This document shows positions 32,940-42,612 of a stretch of DNA of 64,000 nt, in pieces. The notes under the pieces are model-generated. The model saw only the letters and a program-made list of their open reading frames with translations, was not told where the DNA came from and made no database searches. The first letter of the stretch is position 1; each line of letters opens with the position of its first letter. A program made the translations under genes and the position numbers. Source of the DNA: Tistrella mobilis KA081020-065 (GTDB lineage: Bacteria; Pseudomonadota; Alphaproteobacteria; Tistrellales; Tistrellaceae); contig NC_017956.1 of the NCBI RefSeq assembly GCF_000264455.2, forward strand, positions 1,471,501 through 1,535,500, written 5' to 3'.

Positions 32940-34835
32940 TCAGAAGGCGACCCGGAGGCCGACATAGAGGCTTCGACCAGGGGTGGCGTAGCCGTCCACT
33001 TCCTGATAGTCCACGTCGAAGACATTGTCGAGCCGGGCATAGGCGGTGACCGCGTCGGTCAGGCGCTGATTGCCATTGATCCCCATGATGGTATAGCGGC
33101 GGATCTTGGTCGGCCGGCTGGCGGAATTGACCTGCGCGCCGACATGGGACGCCTCGATGCCGATCCGGGTACCGTCCAGCGGATAGACATCGGCGGCGGC
33201 GAACAGGGTGTGGCGCGGACGGCGCGGCAGGGCCGTGCCGGTCTCCAGATCCGTCGTCTCCAGATAGGTATAGGCCGCCTGAAGCGTCAGCCAGTCGGCC
33301 GGCACCGCCTTTGCCGTCGCCTCCAGCCCCTCGGTGCGGGCGCGGGCGGTGTTGCGGTAGCGGCTGGCGGCGGAATCGAAGCTCAGCATGTTGCGGATGT
33401 CGTTGCGGAACCAGGTGAGGCCCAGGGTCAGCGCCTCGTCCAGCAGCTGCTGTTCGATCCCGATATCCCAGCCCCGGCTCTTCTCCACCTCCAGATCGGC
33501 ATCGCCATAGGTCGGGTGATAAAGCTGGTAGAGCGACGGCGCCTTGGAGCCGGTGCCCCAACTGCCGCGCAGCGTCGTGCCGGTGCCGGGCACGATCCAG
33601 GCACCGGTGAAGCGCCAGGTGGTGTCGGCCCCGAAGGCCGAATGATCATCGCGGCGAAGACCGGCGGTCAGATAGAGCTGGTCCCAGAGCCCGGCCCGGT
33701 ACTGGCCGAAGATCGCGGTGGTATCGGCATCGGCCGAGAGCGTGTTGATCACCGGATCGCCGGGGGCCTTCGCATCACCGATCGAGGCGGCCTCGTGCTC
33801 GCGCGAGAGGCCGATGGTGGCCACGTCGTCATGACCGTCGACGGTGATGTCGGTCTGGTTCTCGATCCCGGTCCGCCGGCCGTCGAAATCGGTGCGAACC
33901 GAAAAGCTGGAGGTCGGGTCCTTCGAGCTGCGGTCGAGCCGCGAGCCCGAGACCGTGGTGCGGTTTTCAACCCGGCCGTCGAACAGGGTAGCGATGGCCG
34001 TCACCCGGCCGCTCAGGCTGTCGGCCTCGTTCTCGCCCGGCGCCTCGGGCTTGCGCGACGGATCGAAATCGGCCGAAGTGCGGGCGGCCGTGCCGGTGGC
34101 CTCGATCGCGAACTGGTCGCTCAGGGTCAACCCGCCGCTCAGGCCGATCTGGGTGCCGGTGAAACCGTCATCCTCGCGCCCGCCTTCCAGGCGCGAGAAC
34201 CCCTCGGTGCGGAAGTCGATGATCGAGACGGCGCCGTCCCAGCGCTCGCCGGCGCCGCGCAGCGCCGCGGAATGCCGACGGCTGCGATAGGCGCCGTATT
34301 CTGCCGAGGCGTCGCCCTCCACCCCGGTGCCGCCATTGCGCAGACCCCGGCGGGTGACGATGTTAACCACGCCGCCCATGGCATCGGCGCCGTAAAGCGC
34401 GCTCTGCGGGCCGCGCAGCACCTCGATCCGGTCGACATCGTCGGCAAGCAGCCGACCGAGATCGAAGGCCCCGCTGGCGCTGGCCGGGTCGTTCACCTCC
34501 ACCCCGTCGATCAGGATCTTGGTCTGGCTGTCATCGGTGCCGCGCAGCCTGAGATTGGTCGCGGCCCCGGGGCCGCCGGTGCGGCTGAACGACACGCCGG
34601 GCGCGCGGCGCAGCGCATCGACCACGAAGACGGTGCCGGCACGGCGCAGCTCTTCGCCGTCGATCACCGTTACCGAACTGCCGACGGTGGCGGGGTCGAC
34701 GGCTGTGCGGGTGGCGGTCACCACCAGCGGTGTCAGGGTCTGACGGGTTTTTTCGTCATCGGCGAATGCCGGGGCGGCACCGGTGGTGGCGGCAAGGGCG
34801 GTGCCGAGCAGAAACAGGCGGACGGCGGCGGTCAT
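32940..34835 (-). CDS. btuB: TonB-dependent vitamin B12 receptor BtuB-like
   Basis: Outer-membrane receptor of 631 residues. The signal peptide covers about residues 1-25 (LFLLGTALAATTGAAPAFA). The TonB box-like LTPLVVTATR is followed by the plug (PGVSFSRTGGPG, NLRLRGTDDSQTKILIDGVE, RIEVLRGPQSALYGADAMGG) and a 22-strand-type barrel ending GRSLYVGLRVAF. Cobalamin specificity is inferred from the B12 riboswitch directly upstream and cobQ/cobC downstream. The start was set at MTAAVRL because the signal peptide begins there. Confidence 0.92.
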   Translation of the reverse strand: MTAAVRLFLLGTALAATTGAAPAFADDEKTRQTLTPLVVTATRTAVDPATVGSSVTVIDGEELRRAGTVFVVDALRRAPGVSFSRTGGPGAATNLRLRGTDDSQTKILIDGVEVNDPASASGAFDLGRLLADDVDRIEVLRGPQSALYGADAMGGVVNIVTRRGLRNGGTGVEGDASAEYGAYRSRRHSAALRGAGERWDGAVSIIDFRTEGFSRLEGGREDDGFTGTQIGLSGGLTLSDQFAIEATGTAARTSADFDPSRKPEAPGENEADSLSGRVTAIATLFDGRVENRTTVSGSRLDRSSKDPTSSFSVRTDFDGRRTGIENQTDITVDGHDDVATIGLSREHEAASIGDAKAPGDPVINTLSADADTTAIFGQYRAGLWDQLYLTAGLRRDDHSAFGADTTWRFTGAWIVPGTGTTLRGSWGTGSKAPSLYQLYHPTYGDADLEVEKSRGWDIGIEQQLLDEALTLGLTWFRNDIRNMLSFDSAASRYRNTARARTEGLEATAKAVPADWLTLQAAYTYLETTDLETGTALPRRPRHTLFAAADVYPLDGTRIGIEASHVGAQVNSASRPTKIRRYTIMGINGNQRLTDAVTAYARLDNVFDVDYQEVDGYATPGRSLYVGLRVAF

Positions 34836-34951
34836 GGGTCTGGCGTGGTCCCGCGATGGCTGGCGCACCGACGCGAACGGGATGGCCGGCACCTGTCCGG
34901 ATCTCCCTGCCGCCGGTCATGCCCGCCCGACGACCGCGCGATACGCGGGGT

Positions 34952-35166
34952 GGTGACGGCAGGTCTCCTGGCTCGCGGGTCCAGGCCCGGACCCCCGGCC
35001 TTCCCGGCCTGTTACCGCCAGTGGCTGTCATGGGGGTGGGCTCACCGCCTACAGTTGCGGGTACAGCCGCGGCCTGGGCGCCCTGGCGCCGCACCGCATT
35101 CCCTCTTCGCCGGCCTCCTTTCCGGGGAAAGGCGGCACGGAACCGTCGCCCCGCACCATAAAGACC
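34952..35166 (-). promoter_or_regulatory. Cobalamin riboswitch
   Basis: Read on the minus strand, the leader contains the B12-box AGCCAGGAGACCTGCC (34958-34973). Before it come GGGAATGCGGTG, GGCTGTACCCGCAACTGTA, the CCACTG element and GGGAAGGC, in the conserved order of the cobalamin (AdoCbl) aptamer. It lies about 120 nt upstream of btuB, so B12 should repress uptake and the downstream cobQ-cobC genes. Confidence 0.95.
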
Positions 35167-35197
35167 GGGATGCCCTGGGGCAAGCGGCACGAAAGAA

Positions 35198-35230
35198 GGG
35201 CGCCATCCTCGCGGGGGGAGGATGGCGCCC
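35198..35230 (-). terminator. Rho-independent terminator of the PRC-barrel gene
   Basis: Perfect 13-bp stem GGGCGCCATCCTC / GAGGATGGCGCCC with a 7-nt loop, followed on the minus strand by TTCTTT. It insulates the gene at 35327-35920 from the riboswitch operon. Confidence 0.85.
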
Positions 35231-35326
35231 GAAGTGATCAGGCAGGGAGACGTTCGGGAGGAAACGTCAGTGGTCCAGGGGAAGACCGTCGTCAGTCAGT
35301 CAGTCGTCGTCCACGTCAGGCCCGGA

Positions 35327-35920
35327 TCAGCCGCCTGAGGGGGCGGTGGTGGGGGCGGGAGTGGTGCTCATCGGCTGGGTGCCGGTGGCGGCATCAGCAT
35401 CGCTCTTCACGGCTTCCTGCGACTTGAAGGCCGGCATCTGTTCCAGCTGCTCGGGCGTCACCGAGGCAATCAAGGCCTGCTCGGCCGGCTCGGCCTTCAG
35501 CTGATCCCAGGGCACCATCACTTCCTTGGCGCCGAAACCCAGCACGCCGCCATAGGCGAGCACCGCATGGGTGATCTGACCGTCGGTCCCGAAAATCACG
35601 CCCTGAAGGGAGGCGACTTCCTCACCATCCGGCGTCCGGACCACGGTGTCGTTCGACAGCAGCGTGTCAGCCGGCTGCGGATCCTCGGCCTCGGCCGTGT
35701 CGCCGCCGCCAGCCGGCGGGGTGGCGGGCATGGCGCCCGAGGGGGCTGCCGCGCTGCCGGCACCTGCACCCATGCCGCTGCCGGCCGGGGCCTGCTGTTC
35801 AGTGGGTGCCGCACCCGGCGAGGCGGCCTGAGCCAGTGCGCTGCCGGCCGCGAGGGGGACGGCACCGAGACCGACGATGATCGCAAGAGCCGAGGTCGTG
35901 CCGCGCATGGACTTGAACAT
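35327..35920 (-). CDS. Exported PRC-barrel domain protein
   Basis: 197 residues. Signal peptide (SALAIIVGLGAVPLAAGSAL, cleavage near AQA), then an Ala/Pro/Gly-rich linker (about 35-80). A PRC-barrel-like domain follows (DTVVRTPDGEEVASLQGVIF, ITHAVLAYGGVLGFGAKEV, MVPWDQLK) and a low-complexity tail. PRC-barrels often mediate protein or membrane contacts; the role is unknown. The ATG at 35920 has AGGAG 10 bp upstream; a TTG two codons earlier is less likely. Confidence 0.8.
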   Translation of the reverse strand: MFKSMRGTTSALAIIVGLGAVPLAAGSALAQAASPGAAPTEQQAPAGSGMGAGAGSAAAPSGAMPATPPAGGGDTAEAEDPQPADTLLSNDTVVRTPDGEEVASLQGVIFGTDGQITHAVLAYGGVLGFGAKEVMVPWDQLKAEPAEQALIASVTPEQLEQMPAFKSQEAVKSDADAATGTQPMSTTPAPTTAPSGG

Positions 35921-36242
35921 GGTCAATTACTCCTGTGTTCGGCAATCCGGCAAGTTCTCTTGCCTTCTCCAATGATCTGGGAACTTGGATGAAAATTGTT
36001 AAGTGCTGCGCTGTGGCATAATCATGTGAGGTTTGGTCTTCAAATACTGGTAGAAGATGATGAAGCAGCCGCCGGCTGTGAGCGGGCGATGTCAGACGGC
36101 CCGAATGGGGCCTGCCCGTGTCCGGGCGGTGTCGCTGCCGTGCTTGACGCCGGCCACGACCCGTCGCAGGCTGCCGCCGCAGAGGGGACAATGGCTGTCC
36201 GCAACCCCCGCGGGGCCGAATTTCGGTGCAGGAGATCTGCCG
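35921..36242. other. Intergenic region upstream of SIMPL gene
   Basis: 322 bp between divergent genes, AT-richer at 35960-36060. A possible promoter (TTGTTA at 35996, CATAAT at 36017) points toward the SIMPL gene but has a short 15-bp spacer. No other structured element is evident. Confidence 0.35.
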
Positions 36243-36977
36243 ATGCGTATGGATGTTCTGGGGCTGGCCGGCGCCGCGGTGATCGCCGTGGGCATTGCCG
36301 CCGGTGGCTGGCTGGTCGGCCAGGGTGTTGTCGAGGCCCGTCTCGGCAACCGCACCGTCCAGGTCAAGGGCCTGGCGGAGCGCGAGGTGAAGGCCGATCT
36401 GGCGGTCTGGTCGCTGCGCTATGTCGCCTCGGGCAACGAGCTGAACGAAGTGCTGGGCCAGTTGAAGCGCGATACCGAGACGGTCAGACGCTTCTTCGTC
36501 GATGCCGGCCTGCCGGCTGAGACGATCGAGATGCTGAGCCTGGAGGTGACGGACCAGAACGCGCAGCTCTATCGCTCGGGGCCGGTCGAGGTGCGTTATA
36601 TCGTGGCGCAGACGGTGTCGGTGCGGACCACCGATGTCGACAAGGTCGAGGCCGCCTCGCAGAAGGTGGGCGATCTGGTCGAGGCCGGGGTGGTGCTGTC
36701 CAACGACATGGGCGCCTGGGGCAGCGGCCCGTCTTATATCTTCACGAAGCTCAATGATCTGAAGCCGCAGATGATCGCCGAGGCGACCGCCAATGCCCGC
36801 GACGGTGCCGCGCAGTTCGCGACCGACAGCGGCAGCCATGTCGGCGCGATCCGCAATGCCTCTCAGGGGCTGTTCCAGATCCTGCCTGCCACCGACATCC
36901 CGAACATGCCCGAGAACCGCCAGGTGACGAAGACGGTGCGGGTGGTGACGACCATCGACTTCTTCCTGGAAGACTGA
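36243..36977 (+). CDS. SIMPL domain (DUF541) envelope protein
   Basis: 244 residues with one N-terminal TM/signal anchor (VLGLAGAAVIAVGIAAGGWL), then the SIMPL domain: TVQVKGLAEREVKADLAVW, TVSVRTTDVDKVEAASQKVG and ATANARDGAAQFA near the end. Homologues of YggE/OmpR-linked type are periplasmic proteins tied to stress tolerance; the exact role is unclear. Start chosen for GGAG 9 bp upstream; the gene precedes hrpB by 7 bp. Confidence 0.82.
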   Translation: MRMDVLGLAGAAVIAVGIAAGGWLVGQGVVEARLGNRTVQVKGLAEREVKADLAVWSLRYVASGNELNEVLGQLKRDTETVRRFFVDAGLPAETIEMLSLEVTDQNAQLYRSGPVEVRYIVAQTVSVRTTDVDKVEAASQKVGDLVEAGVVLSNDMGAWGSGPSYIFTKLNDLKPQMIAEATANARDGAAQFATDSGSHVGAIRNASQGLFQILPATDIPNMPENRQVTKTVRVVTTIDFFLED

Positions 36978-36984
36978 CCCCGTC

Positions 36985-39561
36985 TTGACGTCGGACGCCC
37001 CCCTGCCTGATCCCGCATTGCCCGACCGGATCGCCCGTGCAATCCGGTCCCTGCCCGTGGCGGAGCTTGCCCGCCCGATCCGCGACGCCCTCGCGCGCGG
37101 GCGCGATCTGGTGATCGAGGCGCCGCCCGGCGCCGGCAAGACCACCGCCGTGCCGCTGATGCTGCTGGATGCCCCCTGGGCGGCTGGCGGGCGCATCCTG
37201 ATGCTGGAGCCGCGCCGGCTGGCGGCGCGTGCCTCGGCGGCACGCATGGCGGCGATGCTGGGCGAGGCGGTGGGGGAGACGGTGGGCTACCGGGTCCGGC
37301 TGGACCAGAAGGTCGGGCCCGCCACCCGGATCGAGGTCGTGACCGAGGGCATCTTTACCCGCCGGATTCAGGGCGATCCCGAGCTTCAGGGCGTCGCGGC
37401 GGTGATCTTCGACGAAATTCACGAACGCAGCCTGGATGGCGATCTGGGCCTGGCGCTGGCGCTGGAGGCGAAACAGGCGCTGCGCCCGGATCTGCGCCTG
37501 ATCGCCATGTCGGCGACGCTGGATGCCGAGCGGGTGGCGGCGCTGATCGGCGGGGCCGAGCGGCTGCAGGCCGAAGGCCGGATGTTCCCGGTGACGGTGA
37601 TCCACGACGATCGCCGGCCGGAGCCGCGCGACCTGGCCCCGGCCATGGCGGCGGCCGTGCGGCGGATGCTGGCGGCGGAGCCGGGCGACATCCTGGCCTT
37701 TCTGCCGGGTGCCGGAGAGATTGCACGCACCGCCGAGCTGCTGGCCGGTGCCGGCGGGGCTGCGGTCGACATCCTGCCGCTGGCGGGGGAGCTGACGGCA
37801 GAGGCGCAGGACCGTGCCATCCGCCCCTCGGTGCCCGGCCGGCGTAAGGTGGTGCTGGCGACCGCCATCGCCGAGACCAGCCTGACGATCGAGGGCGTGC
37901 GCGTGGTGATCGATGGCGGCTTCGCCCGCCGGCCGCGTTTCGACCCGTCGACCGGCATGAGCCGGCTGGAGACGATGCGGGTGTCGCGCGCCGAGGCCGA
38001 GCAGCGCCGCGGCCGTGCCGGTCGTATTGCCGAAGGGATTTGCCTGAGGCTGTGGCCCGAGGCGGAGACCCGCGCCCTGGCGGGTTTTGCCGCCCCGCAG
38101 ATCACCGTCGACGACCCGGCGCCGCTGGCGCTGGAACTGGCGGTCTGGGGCGTGGACGATACCCGCGCCCTGGCCTTCGCCGACCATCCCTCGGCGGCTG
38201 CCTGGGGCCAGGCCCGGGAGCTGCTCGGTCGCCTGGGTGCCCTGGACGAGGCCGGGCGCGTGACCGGCCATGGTCGGGCGATGGCCGAGCTGGGCCTGCA
38301 TCCGCGGCTTGCCCATCTGGCGATCGAGGGTGCCCGGCGGGGGGCTGGGCGCGAGGCGGCGCGCCTGGCCCAGATCCTGGCGGAACGCGATCCGTTCAAG
38401 CGCGCCCGCGCCGATGCCGATCTTGCCCGGCGCATGACTCTGGTGGCGGATGGCCGCGACCCGATGGGCGGTGCCGATGGGGCGGTGGTCGACCGCGGCA
38501 CGCTCGCCCGGCTGCGTGACGGCGCCCGGGCACTGGAGCGCCGGCTGCCCAAGCCGCAGCGGGCAGCGGGGGTGGAACCGCCCTCGCTCGGCCAGTTGGT
38601 GGCGCTGGCCTATCCTGAACGGCTGGCGCAGGCGCGCGGGCGTGACGCTGTCTTCCGGCTGATGGGTGGCGGCGGGGTTGCGCTTGATCCGCTCGACCCG
38701 CTGGCCGCAGAGGACTGGCTTGCGGTCGCAACGACTGGTGGCGGCACACAGGGTGGGGGCGACGTTCGTGCCTTTCTCGCCGCCCGGATCACCCCGGCTG
38801 AGATCGTGGAGAGCTTCGCCGGCGAGATCCGCACGGTGGACCGGGTGGAATTCGACCAGCGATCCGGCGGCCTGGTGGCGGTGCGCGAACGGCGGCTGGG
38901 TCAGCTGGTCATCGATGCGAAACCGCTGGCGAAGCTCGCGCCCGAGCATCATGCCGCGGCGGTGGCCGAAGGGGTGCGCGGGCTGGGCCTCGACCGGCTG
39001 GACTGGAGCGAGGCGGCGAAGGCGCTGAGGGCCCGTATCGCCTTCCTGGCGCGGATCGACGGGCCCGGGGCCGGCTGGCCGGATGTGTCGGATGACGGGC
39101 TGCTCGCCAGGCTCGACGACTGGCTGGGGCCGGATCTGGGGCGGGTGCGGCGGCTGGACGATCTTACCCGGATCGACCTCAAGGGCGCGCTGCTCAGGCT
39201 GCTGGACTGGCGCCAGCGCAGCCGGCTGGATCAGGCGGCGCCCGAGCGGGTGACCGTGCCGTCGGGCCGCAGCCATGCGGTGGACTATGCGAGCGACCCG
39301 CCGGTGCTGGCGGTGAAGCTGCAGGAGATGTTCGGTGCGGCCGAAGGCCCGAGGGTCGCCGACGGCCGGGTGGCGCTGCTGGTCCACCTGCTGTCGCCGG
39401 CGGGCCGGCCGGTCCAGGTGACCGCCGACCTCGCCGGCTTCTGGACCGGCAGCTATGCCCAGGTCAGGTCGGAGCTGCGCGGCCGCTATCCCAAACATCC
39501 CTGGCCCGAGGATCCGACCGGTGCGGTCGCGACCCATCGGGCCAAGCCGCGCGGCAGCTGA
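36985..39561 (+). CDS. hrpB: ATP-dependent DEAH-box helicase HrpB
   Basis: 858 residues. Superfamily 2 helicase motifs in order: I APPGAGKTT (about 46-54), II DEIH (VIFDEIHERS), III SAT, V ATAIAETSLTIEGV, VI QRRGRAGR. A helicase-associated and C-terminal HrpB domain follows (LLRLLDWRQRSRLDQAAPER, RYPKHPWPEDP end). HrpB is widespread in proteobacteria, with a suspected role in RNA metabolism. The start is a TTG at 36985, 7 bp after the SIMPL stop; the next in-frame GTG would remove a conserved N-terminal stretch. Confidence 0.93.
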   Translation: MTSDAPLPDPALPDRIARAIRSLPVAELARPIRDALARGRDLVIEAPPGAGKTTAVPLMLLDAPWAAGGRILMLEPRRLAARASAARMAAMLGEAVGETVGYRVRLDQKVGPATRIEVVTEGIFTRRIQGDPELQGVAAVIFDEIHERSLDGDLGLALALEAKQALRPDLRLIAMSATLDAERVAALIGGAERLQAEGRMFPVTVIHDDRRPEPRDLAPAMAAAVRRMLAAEPGDILAFLPGAGEIARTAELLAGAGGAAVDILPLAGELTAEAQDRAIRPSVPGRRKVVLATAIAETSLTIEGVRVVIDGGFARRPRFDPSTGMSRLETMRVSRAEAEQRRGRAGRIAEGICLRLWPEAETRALAGFAAPQITVDDPAPLALELAVWGVDDTRALAFADHPSAAAWGQARELLGRLGALDEAGRVTGHGRAMAELGLHPRLAHLAIEGARRGAGREAARLAQILAERDPFKRARADADLARRMTLVADGRDPMGGADGAVVDRGTLARLRDGARALERRLPKPQRAAGVEPPSLGQLVALAYPERLAQARGRDAVFRLMGGGGVALDPLDPLAAEDWLAVATTGGGTQGGGDVRAFLAARITPAEIVESFAGEIRTVDRVEFDQRSGGLVAVRERRLGQLVIDAKPLAKLAPEHHAAAVAEGVRGLGLDRLDWSEAAKALRARIAFLARIDGPGAGWPDVSDDGLLARLDDWLGPDLGRVRRLDDLTRIDLKGALLRLLDWRQRSRLDQAAPERVTVPSGRSHAVDYASDPPVLAVKLQEMFGAAEGPRVADGRVALLVHLLSPAGRPVQVTADLAGFWTGSYAQVRSELRGRYPKHPWPEDPTGAVATHRAKPRGS

Positions 39562-39583
39562 GCCGCGCGCGACCTGTGACGGA

Positions 39584-39985
39584 TCAGCCCTTGGCCGGCC
39601 GGGGCACCACCGGCGCGCCCGCGGCCTTCCAGCCGCTGAAGCCGCCTTCCAGATGGGCGACGGGTTCAAGCCCCATCTGCTGCAGGGTGTCGGCGGCCAG
39701 CGCTGAACGCCAGGCGCCGCCGCAATAGAGCACGAAGCTCTTGCCCGAGGCGAAGACCGGCTTGTGATAGGGGCTTTCCGGGTCGACCCAGAATTCCAGC
39801 ATGCCGCGCGGGGCGTGGAAGGCGCCGGGGATCATGCCCTCGCGCTCCAGCTCGCGGACGTCGCGGATGTCGACGAACAGGGTGTCCGGGTCGTCGAGCA
39901 GGGTCTGGGCCTCGTCGATCGGGATGGTGCGGATGCGGGCGGTCGCCTCTGCCACCATCTGCTTCACGGTCTTCTTCAGCGCCAT
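39584..39985 (-). CDS. Rhodanese-like domain protein
   Basis: 133-residue single rhodanese domain: LFVDIRDVRELEREGMIPGA, HAPRGMLEFWVDP, and the active-site loop LYCGGAWRSALAA with the catalytic Cys. It would transfer sulfane sulfur or act as a persulfide carrier. The start at 39985 (MALKKTVK) has AGGAG upstream. Confidence 0.9.
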   Translation of the reverse strand: MALKKTVKQMVAEATARIRTIPIDEAQTLLDDPDTLFVDIRDVRELEREGMIPGAFHAPRGMLEFWVDPESPYHKPVFASGKSFVLYCGGAWRSALAADTLQQMGLEPVAHLEGGFSGWKAAGAPVVPRPAKG

Positions 39986-40091
39986 CGGGGGATCTCCTGG
40001 TGTTTCCGTGCCCGCAGCATAGCCCGTCCATGCCCGGCCGGGCTTCGATAAACCGACGGGCGGTGCTAAGGTCCGGGGATCCTGCATCCGG

Positions 40092-40970
40092 ATGCCGCCG
40101 ATGAAACCCCTGCCGCCCTTCCGATCGATCGAGGCCTTTGCCGCCGCCGTGGAGCTGCGGAGCCTGACCGCGGCCGCCGAGGCGCTGGGGCTGTCGCTGC
40201 CTGCACTCAGCCGGCGGATCCGGATCCTGGAAGAGCATCTGGGTGCGCCGCTGCTGGAGCGGCTGCCGCGCGGCGTGGTGCCGACCGCCCGGGGGGCCGC
40301 CTATGCCGCCGAGCTGTTGCCGGCGCTCGACGCCCTGCGCCAGGCGACCGAGCGGGCGCGTCAGGTCGATCGCCGGGCGGTCAGGATCAGCCTGATCCCG
40401 ACCCTTGCGATGACCTGGCTGCTGCCGCGGCTGCCGGGCTTTCAGGTGGCCCATCCGGGCATCCGGCTTGATCTGCACGGCTCGGCCGACTGCATCGAAC
40501 CCGGCGCCGGTGTCGCCGATCTGGCGCTTCGCCTGGGGGAGGGCGGCTGGCCGGGGGTGATGCGGGTGGCGTCGATGCCGCTGCATCTGGTGGTGGTGGC
40601 GAGCCCCGATCTGCCTTTGGACCAGCCGCAGGATCTGCTGCATCTGCCGCTGCTGGGCCCCGCCCACCGGCCGGAATTCTGGCCCGAATGGGCGCGGGCG
40701 GTCGGCATCGACCCCACCCTGTTGCCGCCGGTGCGGGGCTTCGACAGCCTGCAGATGCTGTATGAAGCGGCAGCCCACGGGCTGGGTGTGGCCATTGCTC
40801 TGGATCAGCTGGTGCGGCCCTGGATCGAGAGCGGGCGGCTGGTGGCGCCGCTGGATCACCGGGTGGCGAGTTCGCGCGGCATCCATCTGTTGACCGGCAG
40901 CCGGCCGGCACCGCCGGTGCGGGTGGTGCGCGACTGGTTGCGGGCGGAAATGACGCGCAGCGCCGCCTGA
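40092..40970 (+). CDS. LysR family regulator (GcvA-like)
   Basis: 292 residues. N-terminal winged helix (SIEAFAAAVELRSLTAAAEA, LSLPALSRRIRILEEHLG, RLPRGVVPTARG) and a PBP-like effector domain (ADLALRLGEGGWPG, LYEAAAHGLGVAIALD). It may regulate the amidase that follows on the same strand 114 bp downstream. A second possible start lies at 40101 (MKPLPPF). Confidence 0.88.
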   Translation: MPPMKPLPPFRSIEAFAAAVELRSLTAAAEALGLSLPALSRRIRILEEHLGAPLLERLPRGVVPTARGAAYAAELLPALDALRQATERARQVDRRAVRISLIPTLAMTWLLPRLPGFQVAHPGIRLDLHGSADCIEPGAGVADLALRLGEGGWPGVMRVASMPLHLVVVASPDLPLDQPQDLLHLPLLGPAHRPEFWPEWARAVGIDPTLLPPVRGFDSLQMLYEAAAHGLGVAIALDQLVRPWIESGRLVAPLDHRVASSRGIHLLTGSRPAPPVRVVRDWLRAEMTRSAA

Positions 40971-41084
40971 GCGGCCATGCGCCTTCAGCTTTCCGGAAGG
41001 CCCGCGGCCGCAAAGCGAATTGTGACGAGGCAGCGGTGGGCACAGGATCGGCAGGCCGTGACCACCTGCCCGGGAGCCCCCGCC

Positions 41085-42482
41085 ATGGACGCCACCGATC
41101 TCTGTTTTCTGGACGCGACCGCGCTGGCCGCGATGATCCATGCCCGCGAGGTCTCGCCGGTCGAGGTGGTCGCGGCCCATCTGGAGCGGATCGCGCGGAT
41201 CGATCCGCTGCTGGGGGCCGCGGTCGAGGTCATGGCCGACAGCGCGCTCGGCGCGGCCCACGCTGCCGAGGCGGCGGTGATCGCGGGGGAGGCGGCAGGT
41301 CCCCTCCACGGCGTGCCGTTCTCGATCAAGGATTGCATCGACACCGCAGGCGTGCCGACCCGGCGCGGCTCCAGGCTGTTTGCCGACCGGGTGCCCGGGC
41401 GCGATGCGACCGTGGTGGCACGGCTGAAAGCTGCGGGTGCCATTCCGTTGATCAAGACCAATCTGCCAGAATTCTCGTACTGGACCGAGACCGACAACCC
41501 GCTGTCGGGGCCGACCCGCAACCCCTGGGACAGAAGCCGCACCCCCGGCGGGTCGAGCGGCGGCGAGGCGGCGGCGATCGCGGCCGGGCTGTCGCCGCTG
41601 GGGCTGGGCAGCGATGTGGCGATCTCGGTACGCGGGCCCGCGGCGATGACCGGCATCCTGGCGCTGAAGGCGACCCATGGCCGGATCCCCGTCACCGGCC
41701 ACTGGCCGGGGCTTCGGCGCTGGTGGCATGTCGGACCGATGGCGCGCAGTGTCCGCGATCTCGCGCTGGCGCTCGATCTGCTGGCGGGGCCGGATGGTGC
41801 CGACGGCTATGCGGTACAGGCGGTACCCCTGATGCGCGGCGACGCCAGCAGCCTGCGGATCGGCTGGATGGCGGCAGAGGGGTTCGGGCCGGTGGATCCC
41901 GAAATCGTCGCCACGGTCGCCCTGGCCGCCGACGCCCTGGCCGCGGCCGGACACCGGGTGGCGCCGGCCGGCATTCCGGCGCTGGCGGATCACGACTGGA
42001 CGGAGGCGAGTGCGGTGCTGCACGCGCCCGAGATCGGCCCGCTCTTCCGGGCCGTGGTCGGCGGGCGGGTGGAGGAGGTGCATCCGGTGATCCGTCATGT
42101 TATGACCCGGGCCGAGCCGTCGCTGGCGGATTACGTCGCCGCGGAACAGGCGGTGCAGGGGCTGCGGGATGCCTTCGCCGGCTGGTTCGGGGCCAATGAT
42201 CTGCTGCTTTGCCCGGTGTTGCCCATGACCGCCCCCCGTCCTGGGCAGGCCGGGTATGAGGTGGCGGAGGCAAAGGTCCCGGCCCGTCATGTGATGCGCG
42301 CCACCGTGCCCTTTAATCTGACCGGCCTGCCGGCCTTGTCGCTGCCGTTCGGGTTGAGCCGCGAAGGCTTGCCGATCGGCGTGCAGCTGGTGGCTCCCTG
42401 GTGGCGGGAAGACCGGCTGCTTGCCGTGGGCCGTCAGCTGGAAGCCCAAAGCCCGATGCGAAACCGGCGACCACCGCTCTGA
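41085..42482 (+). CDS. Amidase signature family protein
   Basis: 465-residue cytoplasmic hydrolase. Triad region: Lys in [20 protein letters not shown], cis-Ser in [16 protein letters not shown] and nucleophile Ser in [12 protein letters not shown]. The segment before the nucleophile reads VAIS rather than the usual GGS, so the oxyanion loop is altered and substrate range is unpredictable. GGGAG precedes the ATG. It may be controlled by the upstream LysR. Confidence 0.88.
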   Translation: MDATDLCFLDATALAAMIHAREVSPVEVVAAHLERIARIDPLLGAAVEVMADSALGAAHAAEAAVIAGEAAGPLHGVPFSIKDCIDTAGVPTRRGSRLFADRVPGRDATVVARLKAAGAIPLIKTNLPEFSYWTETDNPLSGPTRNPWDRSRTPGGSSGGEAAAIAAGLSPLGLGSDVAISVRGPAAMTGILALKATHGRIPVTGHWPGLRRWWHVGPMARSVRDLALALDLLAGPDGADGYAVQAVPLMRGDASSLRIGWMAAEGFGPVDPEIVATVALAADALAAAGHRVAPAGIPALADHDWTEASAVLHAPEIGPLFRAVVGGRVEEVHPVIRHVMTRAEPSLADYVAAEQAVQGLRDAFAGWFGANDLLLCPVLPMTAPRPGQAGYEVAEAKVPARHVMRATVPFNLTGLPALSLPFGLSREGLPIGVQLVAPWWREDRLLAVGRQLEAQSPMRNRRPPL

Positions 42483-42540
42483 CGGGTCCGAAATCCCTGG
42501 GCCGGCCGTCAGCGCGCTGGACGTCACCCCCACCTCCGGT

Positions 42541-42563
42541 GTAGGAATGCAAGTCATTCGCAC
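42541..42563. promoter_or_regulatory. Putative Fur box upstream of the imelysin operon
   Basis: GCAAGTCATTCGC at 42549-42561 (15-bp form TGC..GCA at 42548-42562), 51 bp before the imelysin start. Its reverse complement differs from the exbB site by one base. Confidence 0.6.
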
Positions 42564-42612
42564 TTGCGGAATGGCATGTGCGGGACGGCACCATGGACCG
42601 AGGGAGCGACAG

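Noticed and set aside
31383-35237. Very long plus-strand open frame (about 1280 codons) opposite cobC/cobQ/btuB
   Set aside because: Its translation is His/Arg/Gln/Gly-rich nonsense and is antisense to three well-recognised genes; long antisense frames are normal at this GC content.
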